Positions 26,363-34,091 of a DNA stretch of 64,000 nt are shown piece by piece. The translations under genes and the position numbers were made by a program. Under the pieces are notes generated by a model. The model saw nothing but the letters and a program-made list of their open reading frames with translations, was not told the origin of the DNA and searched no databases. Position 1 is the stretch's first letter. Every line of letters starts with the position of its first letter. The DNA comes from Pseudomonas multiresinivorans (GTDB lineage: Bacteria > Pseudomonadota > Gammaproteobacteria > Pseudomonadales > Pseudomonadaceae), in assembly GCF_012971725.1 (NCBI RefSeq), contig NZ_CP048833.1, forward strand, positions 4,650,001 to 4,714,000. The letters are read 5' to 3'.

Positions 26363-27499
26363 TCACTCGTCCCGCCGCAAATCCGGCGGAATCGGCAGGT
26401 CCGGCATCGGGCCGGGGCGTTTGCCCTTGCCGGCGCGGTACTGCTTGAGCTGGTAGACATAGGCCAGCACCTGAGCAACCGCCAGGTATAGGCCGGCGGG
26501 AATCTCATGGTCCAGTTCGGTGGAGTAGTACACCGCCCGCGCCAGGGCCGGGGATTCGAGCACCGTGACCTTGTGCTCCTGGGCGATCTCGCGAATCTTC
26601 AGCGCCATGAAGTCGTTGCCCTTGGCCAGCAACTTGGGCGCACCGCCCTTCTCCGCGTCGTACTGCAGGGCCACGGCGAAGTGGGTCGGGTTGGTGATCA
26701 CCACGTCGGCCTGGGGCACCGCCTGCATCATGCGCCGGTTGGCCATCTCGCGCTGCATCTGGCGGACCTTGGCCTTGACCTCCGGCTTGCCCTCGGAGTC
26801 CTTGTACTCGTCCTTGACCTCCTGCTTGGTCATCATCAGCTTCTTGCGGTTGTCCCAGAGCTGGAACGGAACGTCCGCGGCGGCGATGAAGATGATGCTG
26901 CAGGCCAGCCAGAAGGCGCTCCAGCCCACGACCTTGGCGCTGTGCACCATGGCCTGCTCCAGCGGCTCGTGGGACATCGCCAGCAGGTCGTCCTGGTCGG
27001 ACTTGAGCACCAGTATCGCCACGATCAGCACCAGCACGAACTTGGCCAGCGCCTTGAGCAACTCGGTCAGCGAGCGCAGCGAGAACATACGCTTGAGCCC
27101 CGCCAGCGGGTTCATCCGGCTGAACTTGGGCGCCAGCGCCTCGGCGGAAAACAGCCAGCCGCCCAGGGCCACCGGCCCGATCAGCGCAGCCAGCAGCAAC
27201 ACGGCAAGGATCGGCCAGACGCCATCGGCGCCGATCTTCGCACCGGCGATCAGCAGGTTGAGCATGCTCTCGCTGTTCATCGCCGTGGCGCGGTCGAACT
27301 CGAAGCTGCCGCGCATCAGGCGCAGCAGCGCGTCGGCGAGGCTGGCGCCGAACATCAGCAGACCACCGGCGCCGGCGAGCAGCACGGCCAGGGTGTTCAG
27401 CTCCTTGGACCTGGGTAGCTGCCCTTTCTCGCGCGCGTCGCGGCGCCGTTTCTCGGTAGGTTCCTCTGTCTTGTCTTCGCTACTGTCGTTCTCGGCCAT
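26363..27499 (-). CDS. flhB: FlhB, export gate and substrate-specificity switch protein
   Basis: This 378-residue protein has a basic N-terminus, four membrane helices (about 35-210) and a cytoplasmic domain with the self-cleavage motif NPTH at about 270-273. Cleavage and FliK binding switch export from rod/hook to filament proteins. It starts one base from the fliR stop. The stand-alone protein at 7711-8052 matches the part after NPTH. Confidence 0.98.
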   Translation of the reverse strand: MAENDSSEDKTEEPTEKRRRDAREKGQLPRSKELNTLAVLLAGAGGLLMFGASLADALLRLMRGSFEFDRATAMNSESMLNLLIAGAKIGADGVWPILAVLLLAALIGPVALGGWLFSAEALAPKFSRMNPLAGLKRMFSLRSLTELLKALAKFVLVLIVAILVLKSDQDDLLAMSHEPLEQAMVHSAKVVGWSAFWLACSIIFIAAADVPFQLWDNRKKLMMTKQEVKDEYKDSEGKPEVKAKVRQMQREMANRRMMQAVPQADVVITNPTHFAVALQYDAEKGGAPKLLAKGNDFMALKIREIAQEHKVTVLESPALARAVYYSTELDHEIPAGLYLAVAQVLAYVYQLKQYRAGKGKRPGPMPDLPIPPDLRRDE

Positions 27500-28275
27500 C
27501 AGCGGGCCCCCACGAGTTCGCGAAGCAGGCGCAGGCCTTCACTGGCCAGTGCCTGGTACTGAGTCAGAATGTCGGCACTGCCAATCCAGACAATGACGAA
27601 CCCCATGACCAGGGTCAGGGGGAAACCGATGGAGAAGATATTCAGCTGCGGCGCGGCGCGCGTCATGGCGCCGAATGCGAGGTTGACCACCAGCAGCGCG
27701 GTGATCGCCGGCAAGGCGATCATCAGGCCGGCACCCAGGACCCAGCCGAGCTTCCCGGCCACGGTGATGAAATGGTTGCTCGACAGCCCCTCGCCCACCG
27801 GCAGCGTGTTGAAGCTTTCGGCCAGCACCTCGAACACCACCAGGTGGCCGTTCATGGAGAGGAACAGCAGCGTCACCAGCATGGTGAAGAACTGCCCCAG
27901 CACTGGCACGGAAATACCGTTGGTGGGGTCGACCATGGAGGCGAAACCCAGGCCCATCTGCATGGAGATGATCTGCCCGGAGATGACGAAGGCATGGAAC
28001 ATCAGCTGCAGGACGAAGCCGAGCATGGCGCCGACGAGGATTTCCTGGGCGATGTAGACCATCGCCTTTAGGCTCAGCGCGTCCACCTGCGGCATCGGCG
28101 GCAGGTTCGGCACCAGGGCCACGGCGATCGCCACGGACAGGTAGAGGCGCACACGGGTGGGCACCAGCTGGGTGCCGATGATCGGCATCACCATCAACAT
28201 CGCGGCAATGCGGAACAGCGGGAACAGGAAGGCCCCGATCCAGCCGCCGATCTGCGCGTTGCTGAGCTCGAGCAT
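27499..28275 (-). CDS. fliR: FliR, flagellar export gate membrane protein
   Basis: This 258-residue protein has about six membrane helices and FliR signatures (FRIAAMLMVMPIIG, ISMQMGLGFASMVDP). It forms the export gate with five FliP and four FliQ subunits. It shares single bases with fliQ upstream and flhB downstream, so the three are probably co-translated. Confidence 0.97.
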   Translation of the reverse strand: MLELSNAQIGGWIGAFLFPLFRIAAMLMVMPIIGTQLVPTRVRLYLSVAIAVALVPNLPPMPQVDALSLKAMVYIAQEILVGAMLGFVLQLMFHAFVISGQIISMQMGLGFASMVDPTNGISVPVLGQFFTMLVTLLFLSMNGHLVVFEVLAESFNTLPVGEGLSSNHFITVAGKLGWVLGAGLMIALPAITALLVVNLAFGAMTRAAPQLNIFSIGFPLTLVMGFVIVWIGSADILTQYQALASEGLRLLRELVGAR

Positions 28276-28544
28276 CAGCCGATCAGCGTCGGGATGCTGG
28301 TGATCAGCGACTGGGTGTACTCCATCAGCTGCCGCAGCAGCCAGGGCCCCAGCACGATCAGGGTCATCAATACCACCAGCAGGCGCGGCAGGAAACTCAG
28401 GGTCTGCTCGTTGATCTGCGTGGCGGCCTGGAACATCGCCACGATCAGGCCCACCAGCAGGCTGGGCAGCACCAGGATGCCGACCATCACGGCGGTCAGC
28501 CAGAGCGCTTCACGGAACAGGTCGACAGCGACTTCGGGGGTCAT
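28275..28544 (-). CDS. fliQ: FliQ, flagellar export gate membrane protein
   Basis: This 89-residue protein with two membrane helices begins MTPEVAVDLFREALWLT and contains the conserved ATQINEQTLSFLPRL turn. It is part of the FliPQR gate. Unusually, 166 bases separate it from fliP, and most of that gap is a palindromic repeat (28589-28670). Confidence 0.97.
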   Translation of the reverse strand: MTPEVAVDLFREALWLTAVMVGILVLPSLLVGLIVAMFQAATQINEQTLSFLPRLLVVLMTLIVLGPWLLRQLMEYTQSLITSIPTLIG

Positions 28545-28588
28545 GGTTGCTCCTCTTGCGCGGCGGCCTCAATGGAAAGCTCATTCGC

Positions 28589-28670
28589 AGGATGGGTGGA
28601 GCTTGCGATACCCATCAGCGGGTTCGCCCCGGATATCGATGGGTATCGCTTCGCTCCACACCATCCTACG
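28589..28670. repeat. Palindromic intergenic repeat (GGATGGGTGGAGC family), copy 1
   Basis: Left arm GGATGGGTGGAGC...GCGATACCCAT and right arm GATGGGTATCGC...GCTCCACACCATCCTAC are inverted copies about 30 bases apart. The same two arms occur at 40876-40963. It lies between fliP and fliQ. Transcribed, it would form a long imperfect hairpin inside the operon mRNA. Confidence 0.88.
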
Positions 28671-28710
28671 GTGCCATCGGATAGCGTTGCGCCGACAGGA
28701 ATGGACATCG

Positions 28711-29502
28711 CTAGACCGTCCCGAAACTGCCGGCGAGCGTACCGATGATCAGCGCCCAGCCGTCCACCAGGACGAACAGCATGATCTTGAACGGCAACGA
28801 GATGATCAGTGGCGAGAGCATCATCATGCCCATCGCCATCAGCACGCTGGACACCACCAGGTCGATGATCAGGAACGGAATGAAGATCATGAAACCGATC
28901 TGGAACGCCGTCTTCAACTCCGAAGTGACGAACGCCGGCACCAGGATGGTCAGGGGCGTGGCGTCGGCGCTGGCGATGTCGGTGCGCTTGGACAGCCGCA
29001 CGAACAGCTCCAGGTCCGATTGCCGGGTCTGCGCCAGCATGAAGGCCTTGAGCGGCACCTCGGCGCGGGTGATCGCTTCCTGTGCCGGGATCTGTTCGCT
29101 CAGGTAAGGCTGCAGCGCGGTCGTGTTGATCTTGTCGAACACCGGTGCCATGACGAACAGGGTGAGGAACATGGCCAGGCCGATCAGCACCTGGTTCGAC
29201 GGCGTGCTCTGCAGGCCCAGCGCCTGGCGCAGGATGGAGAAGACGATGATGATCCGGGTGAAGCTGGTCATCAGCATGACGAACGCCGGGATGAAGCTCA
29301 GCGCGGTCATGATCAGCAGGATCTGCAGGCTGACCGAGTATTCCTGCTGCCCCTGCGGGTTGGTGGTCACGGTGATCGCCGTCAGTTGCGTCGGATCGGC
29401 GGCGAAGGCCTGCGGTGCCATCAGCGCCAGCAGGCCCAGTAGCAACGGTGCGATGGCCTTGAGTGCGGCGATCAGAACGGAAGAAGTCGGCGAACGGGTC
29501 AC
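28711..29502 (-). CDS. fliP: FliP, flagellar export gate membrane protein
   Basis: This 263-residue protein has a cleavable signal peptide (about 1-34, QAFA|ADP) and four membrane helices with FliP signatures (FTRIIIVFSILRQALG, FMIFIPFLIIDLVVSSVLMAMGMMM). It is the pentameric part of the export gate. It overlaps fliO by 4 bases. Confidence 0.98.
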   Translation of the reverse strand: MTRSPTSSVLIAALKAIAPLLLGLLALMAPQAFAADPTQLTAITVTTNPQGQQEYSVSLQILLIMTALSFIPAFVMLMTSFTRIIIVFSILRQALGLQSTPSNQVLIGLAMFLTLFVMAPVFDKINTTALQPYLSEQIPAQEAITRAEVPLKAFMLAQTRQSDLELFVRLSKRTDIASADATPLTILVPAFVTSELKTAFQIGFMIFIPFLIIDLVVSSVLMAMGMMMLSPLIISLPFKIMLFVLVDGWALIIGTLAGSFGTV

Positions 29503-29978
29503 TGTGGGCGGCCCTTGTCCTTGTTCAGCAATTCCAGCAGGCGCTGGGCGAATTCCGGCTGCGCTGGTTCCGATTCGGCGGCATGCACCGGCTGGCGCAT
29601 GACGTGCAGCGGGGTGATGCGGCCGGGCGTAAGGCCCAGCAGCACCTGCTCCTCGCCCACCTGCACCAGCACCAGCCGATCACGCGGGCCGAGGGACTGG
29701 CTGGAAATCAGGCGGATCGCCTGGTTGCCGCGCGGCACCACCTGCTGCACACGGCGCACCAGCCAGGCGAGCAGGAAGATCAGGCCGACCACCAGCACCA
29801 GGCCCAGCAGTAACTGCATCAGCTGCGCGCCGGCACTGCCGGTGATCAGGCTTGGCGTGGAGCTGGCATGGACGATGGCCGGGTTGGATGCCGGAACCTT
29901 GGCGGTCTCGTCGGCCATCGCCAGGAGGGACAGCCCCGCCAGCGGCAGGACGGACAGTTTCGCGAGCAGGCGGGCCAT
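29499..29978 (-). CDS. fliO: FliO, assembly factor for the FliP gate
   Basis: This 159-residue protein has a hydrophobic N-terminal segment, a second membrane helix (about 55-75, LLGLVLVVGLIFLLAWLVRR) and a small cytoplasmic domain (LVLVQVGEEQVLLGLTPG), the usual FliO layout. It helps FliP oligomerise. It starts one base after the fliN stop and overlaps fliP by 4 bases. Confidence 0.94.
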   Translation of the reverse strand: MARLLAKLSVLPLAGLSLLAMADETAKVPASNPAIVHASSTPSLITGSAGAQLMQLLLGLVLVVGLIFLLAWLVRRVQQVVPRGNQAIRLISSQSLGPRDRLVLVQVGEEQVLLGLTPGRITPLHVMRQPVHAAESEPAQPEFAQRLLELLNKDKGRPQ

Positions 29979-29979
29979 G

Positions 29980-30447
29980 TCAGCGCAGCTTCTTGATGCG
30001 TTCGCTGGGGCTGATCACGTCGGTGAGGCGGATGCCGAATTTCTCGTTCACCACCACCACTTCGCCGTGAGCGATCAGGGTGCCGTTGACCAGCACGTCC
30101 AGCGGCTCGCCGGCCAGGCGATCGAGCTCGATCACCGAGCCCTGGTTGAGCTGCAGCAGGTTGCGGATGTTGATGTCGGTATGCCCGACCTCCATGGAAA
30201 TGGTCACCGGAATATCCAGGATCACATCCAGGTTGGGGCCTTCCAGCCCGGCGATCATCGGCGTCTTGGGCGCCATGCCGAACTCTTCCATCGGTGCGCG
30301 CGGTGCGGCGGGCACGGCCGGAGCCGCAGCGCCGGCCATCATCGCGTCGATGTCGTCCTGGTTGGCGTCACCGGATTCGGAGAGCGCCGCGGCCCACTCG
30401 TCGGCCAGCGCCTGTTCTTCGGGAGTCACGTTTTCTTCATCAGACAT
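29980..30447 (-). CDS. fliN: FliN, C-ring switch protein
   Basis: This 155-residue protein has an acidic Ala/Pro-rich N-terminal region (about 1-70) and a C-terminal SpoA domain (LDVILDIPVTISMEVGHTDINI, EKFGIRLTDVISPSERIKKL). It forms the base of the rotor C-ring with FliM and binds FliH. It lies 22 bases after fliM. Confidence 0.98.
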   Translation of the reverse strand: MSDEENVTPEEQALADEWAAALSESGDANQDDIDAMMAGAAAPAVPAAPRAPMEEFGMAPKTPMIAGLEGPNLDVILDIPVTISMEVGHTDINIRNLLQLNQGSVIELDRLAGEPLDVLVNGTLIAHGEVVVVNEKFGIRLTDVISPSERIKKLR

Positions 30448-30469
30448 GGTGGGTCCTCGTGGGATCCGC

Positions 30470-31441
30470 TCAGCGCAAGCGCTCGAGGGGATCGAGAATC
30501 TGCAAGGCCAGGTTGCCCTTGTGCGAACCCAGCTTGACCTTGAAGGAAGGCACGCCGTTGGCGCGCATGATCATGTATTCGGGCAGCTCCACCGGGATGA
30601 CGTCGCCCGGCTGCATGTGCAGGATGTCGCGCAGCTTGAGCTGGCGGCGCACGACAGTGGCACCCACCGGCACGCTGACGTCGAGGATGTCTTCGCGCAG
30701 GGCGTTGATCCAGCGCTCGTCCTGGTCGTCCACGTCGGACTGGAAGCCGGCGTCGAGCATCTCGCGGATCGGCTCGATCATCGCGTAAGGCAGGGTGATG
30801 TGCAGGTCGCCGCCACCACCGTCCAGCTCGATGTGGAAGGTGGAGACCACCACCACTTCGCTAGGGCTGACGATGTTGGCCATCGCCGGGTTCACCTCGG
30901 AGTTCACGTACTCGAAGTTGATCGGCATCACCGCGTGCCAGGCTTCGGCGAGATCGACGAAGGCCTGCTCGATGACCATCCGTACCACGCGCAGCTCGGT
31001 GGGGGTGAACTCGCGGCCCTCGATCTTGGCGTGACGCCCGTCGCCGCCAAAGAAGTTGTCCACCAGCTTGAACACCAGCTTGGCATCGAGGATGAACAGC
31101 GCGGTGCCGCGCAGCGGTTTCATCTTCACCAGGTTGAGGCTGGTGGGCACGTACAGCGAATGCACGTACTCGCCGAACTTCATTACCTGCACGCCGCCCA
31201 CGGCGACATCCGCCGAGCGGCGCAGCAGGTTGAACATGCTGATGCGGGTATAGCGGGCGAACCGCTCGTTGATCATCTCTAGGGTCGGCATGCGGCCCCG
31301 GACGATGCGGTCCTGACTGGTCAGGTCGTAGGACTTGATCGCCCCCGGCTCGACGTCGGACTCGGTTTCCACCAGGCCATCGTCCACGCCGTGCAACAGC
31401 GCGTCGATCTCGTCCTGGGAAAGTAGATCCTGCATGGCCAT
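30470..31441 (-). CDS. fliM: FliM, C-ring switch protein
   Basis: This 323-residue protein begins MAMQDLLSQDEIDALLHGV, which contains the CheY-P binding motif LSQDEIDALL. A CheC-like middle domain and a C-terminal SpoA domain follow. It transmits CheY-P binding to rotor direction. It starts 9 bases after the fliL stop, with AGGT upstream; an ATG two codons later is possible. Confidence 0.98.
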   Translation of the reverse strand: MAMQDLLSQDEIDALLHGVDDGLVETESDVEPGAIKSYDLTSQDRIVRGRMPTLEMINERFARYTRISMFNLLRRSADVAVGGVQVMKFGEYVHSLYVPTSLNLVKMKPLRGTALFILDAKLVFKLVDNFFGGDGRHAKIEGREFTPTELRVVRMVIEQAFVDLAEAWHAVMPINFEYVNSEVNPAMANIVSPSEVVVVSTFHIELDGGGGDLHITLPYAMIEPIREMLDAGFQSDVDDQDERWINALREDILDVSVPVGATVVRRQLKLRDILHMQPGDVIPVELPEYMIMRANGVPSFKVKLGSHKGNLALQILDPLERLR

Positions 31442-31450
31442 GGCGGGTAC

Positions 31451-31969
31451 CTACTGCAATACGAAGTTGGTGAAAAGCACTTGCTCCACGGTCAACTGAC
31501 CGGTCGCCTTCTTCGCCAGTTCCTGAAGACTGGAAGTCGCCTGCTGACGCAGCATTTCCTTGCCCACCGGCGTCACCAGCGTGTCGAAATTCTGACTGGA
31601 GAACAGCATCACCAGCTGGTTGCGCACCAGCGGCATCTGCTCGCGCAGCGCGTCCATCTGCGCCTGGTCGCGGCCCATGAGGGCGACGGCCACCTGCAGA
31701 TAGCGCTGGCGACCGTTCTGATTGAAGTTGACCACGAAGGCCGGCGCGAGGATCTCGTAGACCGCCTGCTTCCTGGTCGGCTCCGCCTGCTCGGCGCTCT
31801 TGGCTTCGGCTTCCTCGGGCTTGGCGCTCTTGTGCAGGAAGAACCAGGTGCCGCCCACCGAAGCACCGACTGCCAGCAGGAAGGCCAGCACGATGATGAT
31901 GATGAGTTTCAGCTTGCCCTTGGCGGGCGCTTGTCCATCGGGAAGCGGAGGCTGTTCTTTCTTGGCCAT
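31451..31969 (-). CDS. fliL: FliL, stator-associated membrane protein
   Basis: This 172-residue protein has a Lys-rich N-terminus, one membrane helix (about 22-42) and a periplasmic domain of SPFH-like fold (YEILAPAFVVNFN, YLQVAVALMGRD, VLFTNFVLQ). FliL rings surround MotAB-type stators. It is the first gene of the fliLMNOPQR-flhB operon; a consensus sigma-54 promoter lies 50 bases upstream. Confidence 0.97.
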   Translation of the reverse strand: MAKKEQPPLPDGQAPAKGKLKLIIIIVLAFLLAVGASVGGTWFFLHKSAKPEEAEAKSAEQAEPTRKQAVYEILAPAFVVNFNQNGRQRYLQVAVALMGRDQAQMDALREQMPLVRNQLVMLFSSQNFDTLVTPVGKEMLRQQATSSLQELAKKATGQLTVEQVLFTNFVLQ

Positions 31970-32019
31970 GCCAAATATCCGTCACTATTCCGGCGCAATG
32001 CGCTGATACAGGGGGTATC

Positions 32020-32035
32020 AGCAAGGGCTGTGCCA
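32020..32035 (-). promoter_or_regulatory. Sigma-54 (RpoN) promoter of the fliL operon
   Basis: The minus strand reads TGGCACAGCCCTTGCT, a full match to TGGCAC-N5-TTGC(A/T) with the required GG-N10-GC spacing. It lies 51 bases upstream of the fliL ATG. FleQ is the expected activator. Confidence 0.87.
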
Positions 32036-32160
32036 GTTCGACTGGCGCCGCCGCGGATATTACAGGCTAGACGGAGGATGTCACGGGGAGCGTAAGAATT
32101 TTCCTGTGCATCCACAGGTTGGGCGTTTGCCGAACAGGGCAGGTTCAGCACCCGGGCGTT

Positions 32161-32284
32161 TTCCCTCTCCCTAACCCTCTCCCTGAAGGGAGAGGGGACT
32201 GAGCGGCATCATGCGAATACTGAGCTGACCGGCAACTCCGGGCTGCTCCCTCTCCCTTCAGGGAGAGGGCTGGGGAGAGGGAGC
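32161..32284. repeat. CCCTCTCCCT inverted-repeat element, copy 1
   Basis: Two hairpins in opposite orientation: CCCTCTCCCTGAAGGGAGAGGG at the left and its inverted relative CCCTCTCCCTTCAGGGAGAGGG at the right, each with a purine/pyrimidine flank (CCCTCTCCCTAACC... and ...GGCTGGGGAGAGGG), separated by about 50 bases. A related pair is at 37117-37281. This is the layout of paired REP-like elements mobilised as a unit. Confidence 0.85.
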
Positions 32285-32324
32285 TTTCAAACAACGCACC
32301 ATTTCCCGTAGTGCAACCAGCAAG

Positions 32325-33629
32325 TCACGCGTAGTAATCCACCAATCCCCTGCCCTGCGCCGTCGATGCCGGGCGGATCTCCGACACGCCGCTGATCATC
32401 GGCTCGTCGTCGCCCTCTGAACCGGCCACGCGCCGCGAACTGCCGCGCTCATCGCCCTGCTGCTGTTGCTGCCAGCCGCGGGCCGACTGGTCCGAGACGT
32501 TGACGTCCAACTGGCCCATGCCCTGCTGGCTGAACATTTCGCGCAAGCGGTGCTGCTGGCTGTCCAGCGCTTCACGCACGCCGGCGTTGGCGCTGACGAA
32601 GTTCACCTGGGTCTGGTCGGCGGTCATGTGGATGCGCACCTCCAGGCGACCGAGGTCGGCCGGGTCCATCTGGATCTCGGCGGACTTGAGGTTCTGCGAG
32701 GACATCCACATCACCCGGTCCACCACCTGGTCGGTCCAGCCATTCTGCTGCATCGACACCGCCTGGCCGGGCACCAGCGGGTTCACCGGGCGACTGGTCA
32801 TGGCCTGTGGCGTGTTCAGCGCCTGGGTCAGGGACTCCAGGCGCGCAGCGAAGCTCTCGTTGCGCGGCATCTCCGGCTTGGCGTCGGTCTGCACATCCGC
32901 CAATTGCTGGGTCAGGTCGGCACCATCCTTCAGCGCGCCTTCGCCGAGCTTCGCTTCACCGCCCTTGGCGGCCGAATCCGGGTTCAGCGCGGCCAGGGCA
33001 GCGGACAAGTCGTTCTTCGCGTCGGCGTTCGCCTTGCCGTCGGCCTTGGCTGCCAGGTGGCCGGCCAGTTGCGTCTGCTGAACCTGCGGTGCCTGATCCT
33101 CGCCACCCAGCCCCAGGGCCAGGCTCACGCCAGGGATCTCGTTGAGCTTCTGCAAGTCGCCATCGCTGCTGGCATCCGTCAGCTGGCTGGCCCCGCTGCT
33201 GACCACCAGCGGTGGCGCCTCGGGCTCCGGCAGTTGCCCGGTCATGCCCAGCATCAGCAGCGGGTCGAGGGTCGCGTCGGTCTTGGCTTCGGTGTCGGCT
33301 GCCGTGCTGTCCTGCGCCTTGTTGGCGCCATCGGCCGGCAAGGCCTTGCCGTCCTCGGCAACCTTTGGCTGGTCGGCGGCAGCCGGCGCAGCAGAATCCT
33401 TGCTCGCGGCGCCCTTGTCGGCAGTGTCCCGAGGCTTGTCGGTCTTCGCCTTGACGGGCTTGTCGGGGCGCTCGCTGGCGGCCGGACGCTGCTCCTTGGC
33501 ATAGACGTCGGCGAAGCTGGAACCCTTGTCGTTGCTGCTGTTCGACGAATTCTGGGCAGACCTGGAGAGCGCCGCCTTGGGCCTGGTGTCAGGCGTCGAC
33601 GTCAATAACATATCCGGGGCGACAGCCAT
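32325..33629 (-). CDS. fliK: FliK, flagellar hook-length control protein
   Basis: This 434-residue protein has a long, disordered N-terminal part rich in Asp, Ala, Lys and Ser, and a C-terminal FliK domain (about 300-400) with QMDPADLGRLEVRIHM and the following VNFVSANAGVREAL. It is exported, measures the hook and triggers the FlhB switch. A Gln-rich segment (QQQQQ) lies near the C-terminus. It sits between hptB and fliL, its usual place in pseudomonads. Confidence 0.94.
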   Translation of the reverse strand: MAVAPDMLLTSTPDTRPKAALSRSAQNSSNSSNDKGSSFADVYAKEQRPAASERPDKPVKAKTDKPRDTADKGAASKDSAAPAAADQPKVAEDGKALPADGANKAQDSTAADTEAKTDATLDPLLMLGMTGQLPEPEAPPLVVSSGASQLTDASSDGDLQKLNEIPGVSLALGLGGEDQAPQVQQTQLAGHLAAKADGKANADAKNDLSAALAALNPDSAAKGGEAKLGEGALKDGADLTQQLADVQTDAKPEMPRNESFAARLESLTQALNTPQAMTSRPVNPLVPGQAVSMQQNGWTDQVVDRVMWMSSQNLKSAEIQMDPADLGRLEVRIHMTADQTQVNFVSANAGVREALDSQQHRLREMFSQQGMGQLDVNVSDQSARGWQQQQQGDERGSSRRVAGSEGDDEPMISGVSEIRPASTAQGRGLVDYYA

Positions 33630-33695
33630 CGGAGTTCTCCGTTGATGTGAATATCCAACACGGAGATAGCAAGGCGCGGGCCAACTCGAAAAACG

Positions 33696-34037
33696 TCAGG
33701 AGCGACCGGGCAGCAGCAGGGTACGGACGATGGAGAATTCGTGCTCGACCTTGCCGATCAGGCTCTGAGCGCTGGCCAGGTCATTCTGCCGTGCGGCCTC
33801 TTCCAGGCGCTTGCATAGGCTGCTCAGTACGGAGGCTCCCATGTTGCCGCAGCTGCCCTTGAAGCTGTGCGCAGCATGGCGCAAGGCCGGCGCATCGCTG
33901 ACGGCGGATGCCTCGCGGATGCTGCGCAGGCGCTCTTCGGAGTCGCTGAGGAAGGTCTCCACCAGGAGCGGGTACTCGTCTTCCATGATCGACAGCAAAT
34001 TGCTCAGCACGGCGCCATCGAGATGCGGCTCGGACAT
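33696..34037 (-). CDS. hptB: HptB-like histidine phosphotransfer protein
   Basis: This 113-residue four-helix Hpt protein has the phosphorylated His57 in HSFKGSCGNMGA. In P. aeruginosa HptB receives phosphate from several hybrid kinases and controls HsbR/HsbA, linking swarming, FlgM and biofilm formation. The three-gene order hptB-hsbR-hsbA is preserved here, beside fliK. Confidence 0.92.
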   Translation of the reverse strand: MSEPHLDGAVLSNLLSIMEDEYPLLVETFLSDSEERLRSIREASAVSDAPALRHAAHSFKGSCGNMGASVLSSLCKRLEEAARQNDLASAQSLIGKVEHEFSIVRTLLLPGRS

Positions 34038-34091
34038 GGGGCACTCCCTGGAGGACGGCTCGCCACCCTGCGGGGGACAAGAAGGCCCCGA

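Larger units (their letters stand above)
31970..32324. other. Intergenic region fliL-fliK (355 bases)
   Basis: This stretch holds the sigma-54 promoter of the fliL operon at 32020-32035 and an inverted-repeat element at 32161-32284. I see no gene in it. The repeat hairpins lie just after the fliK stop and may end fliK transcription, but they lack a clear U tract. Confidence 0.8.
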
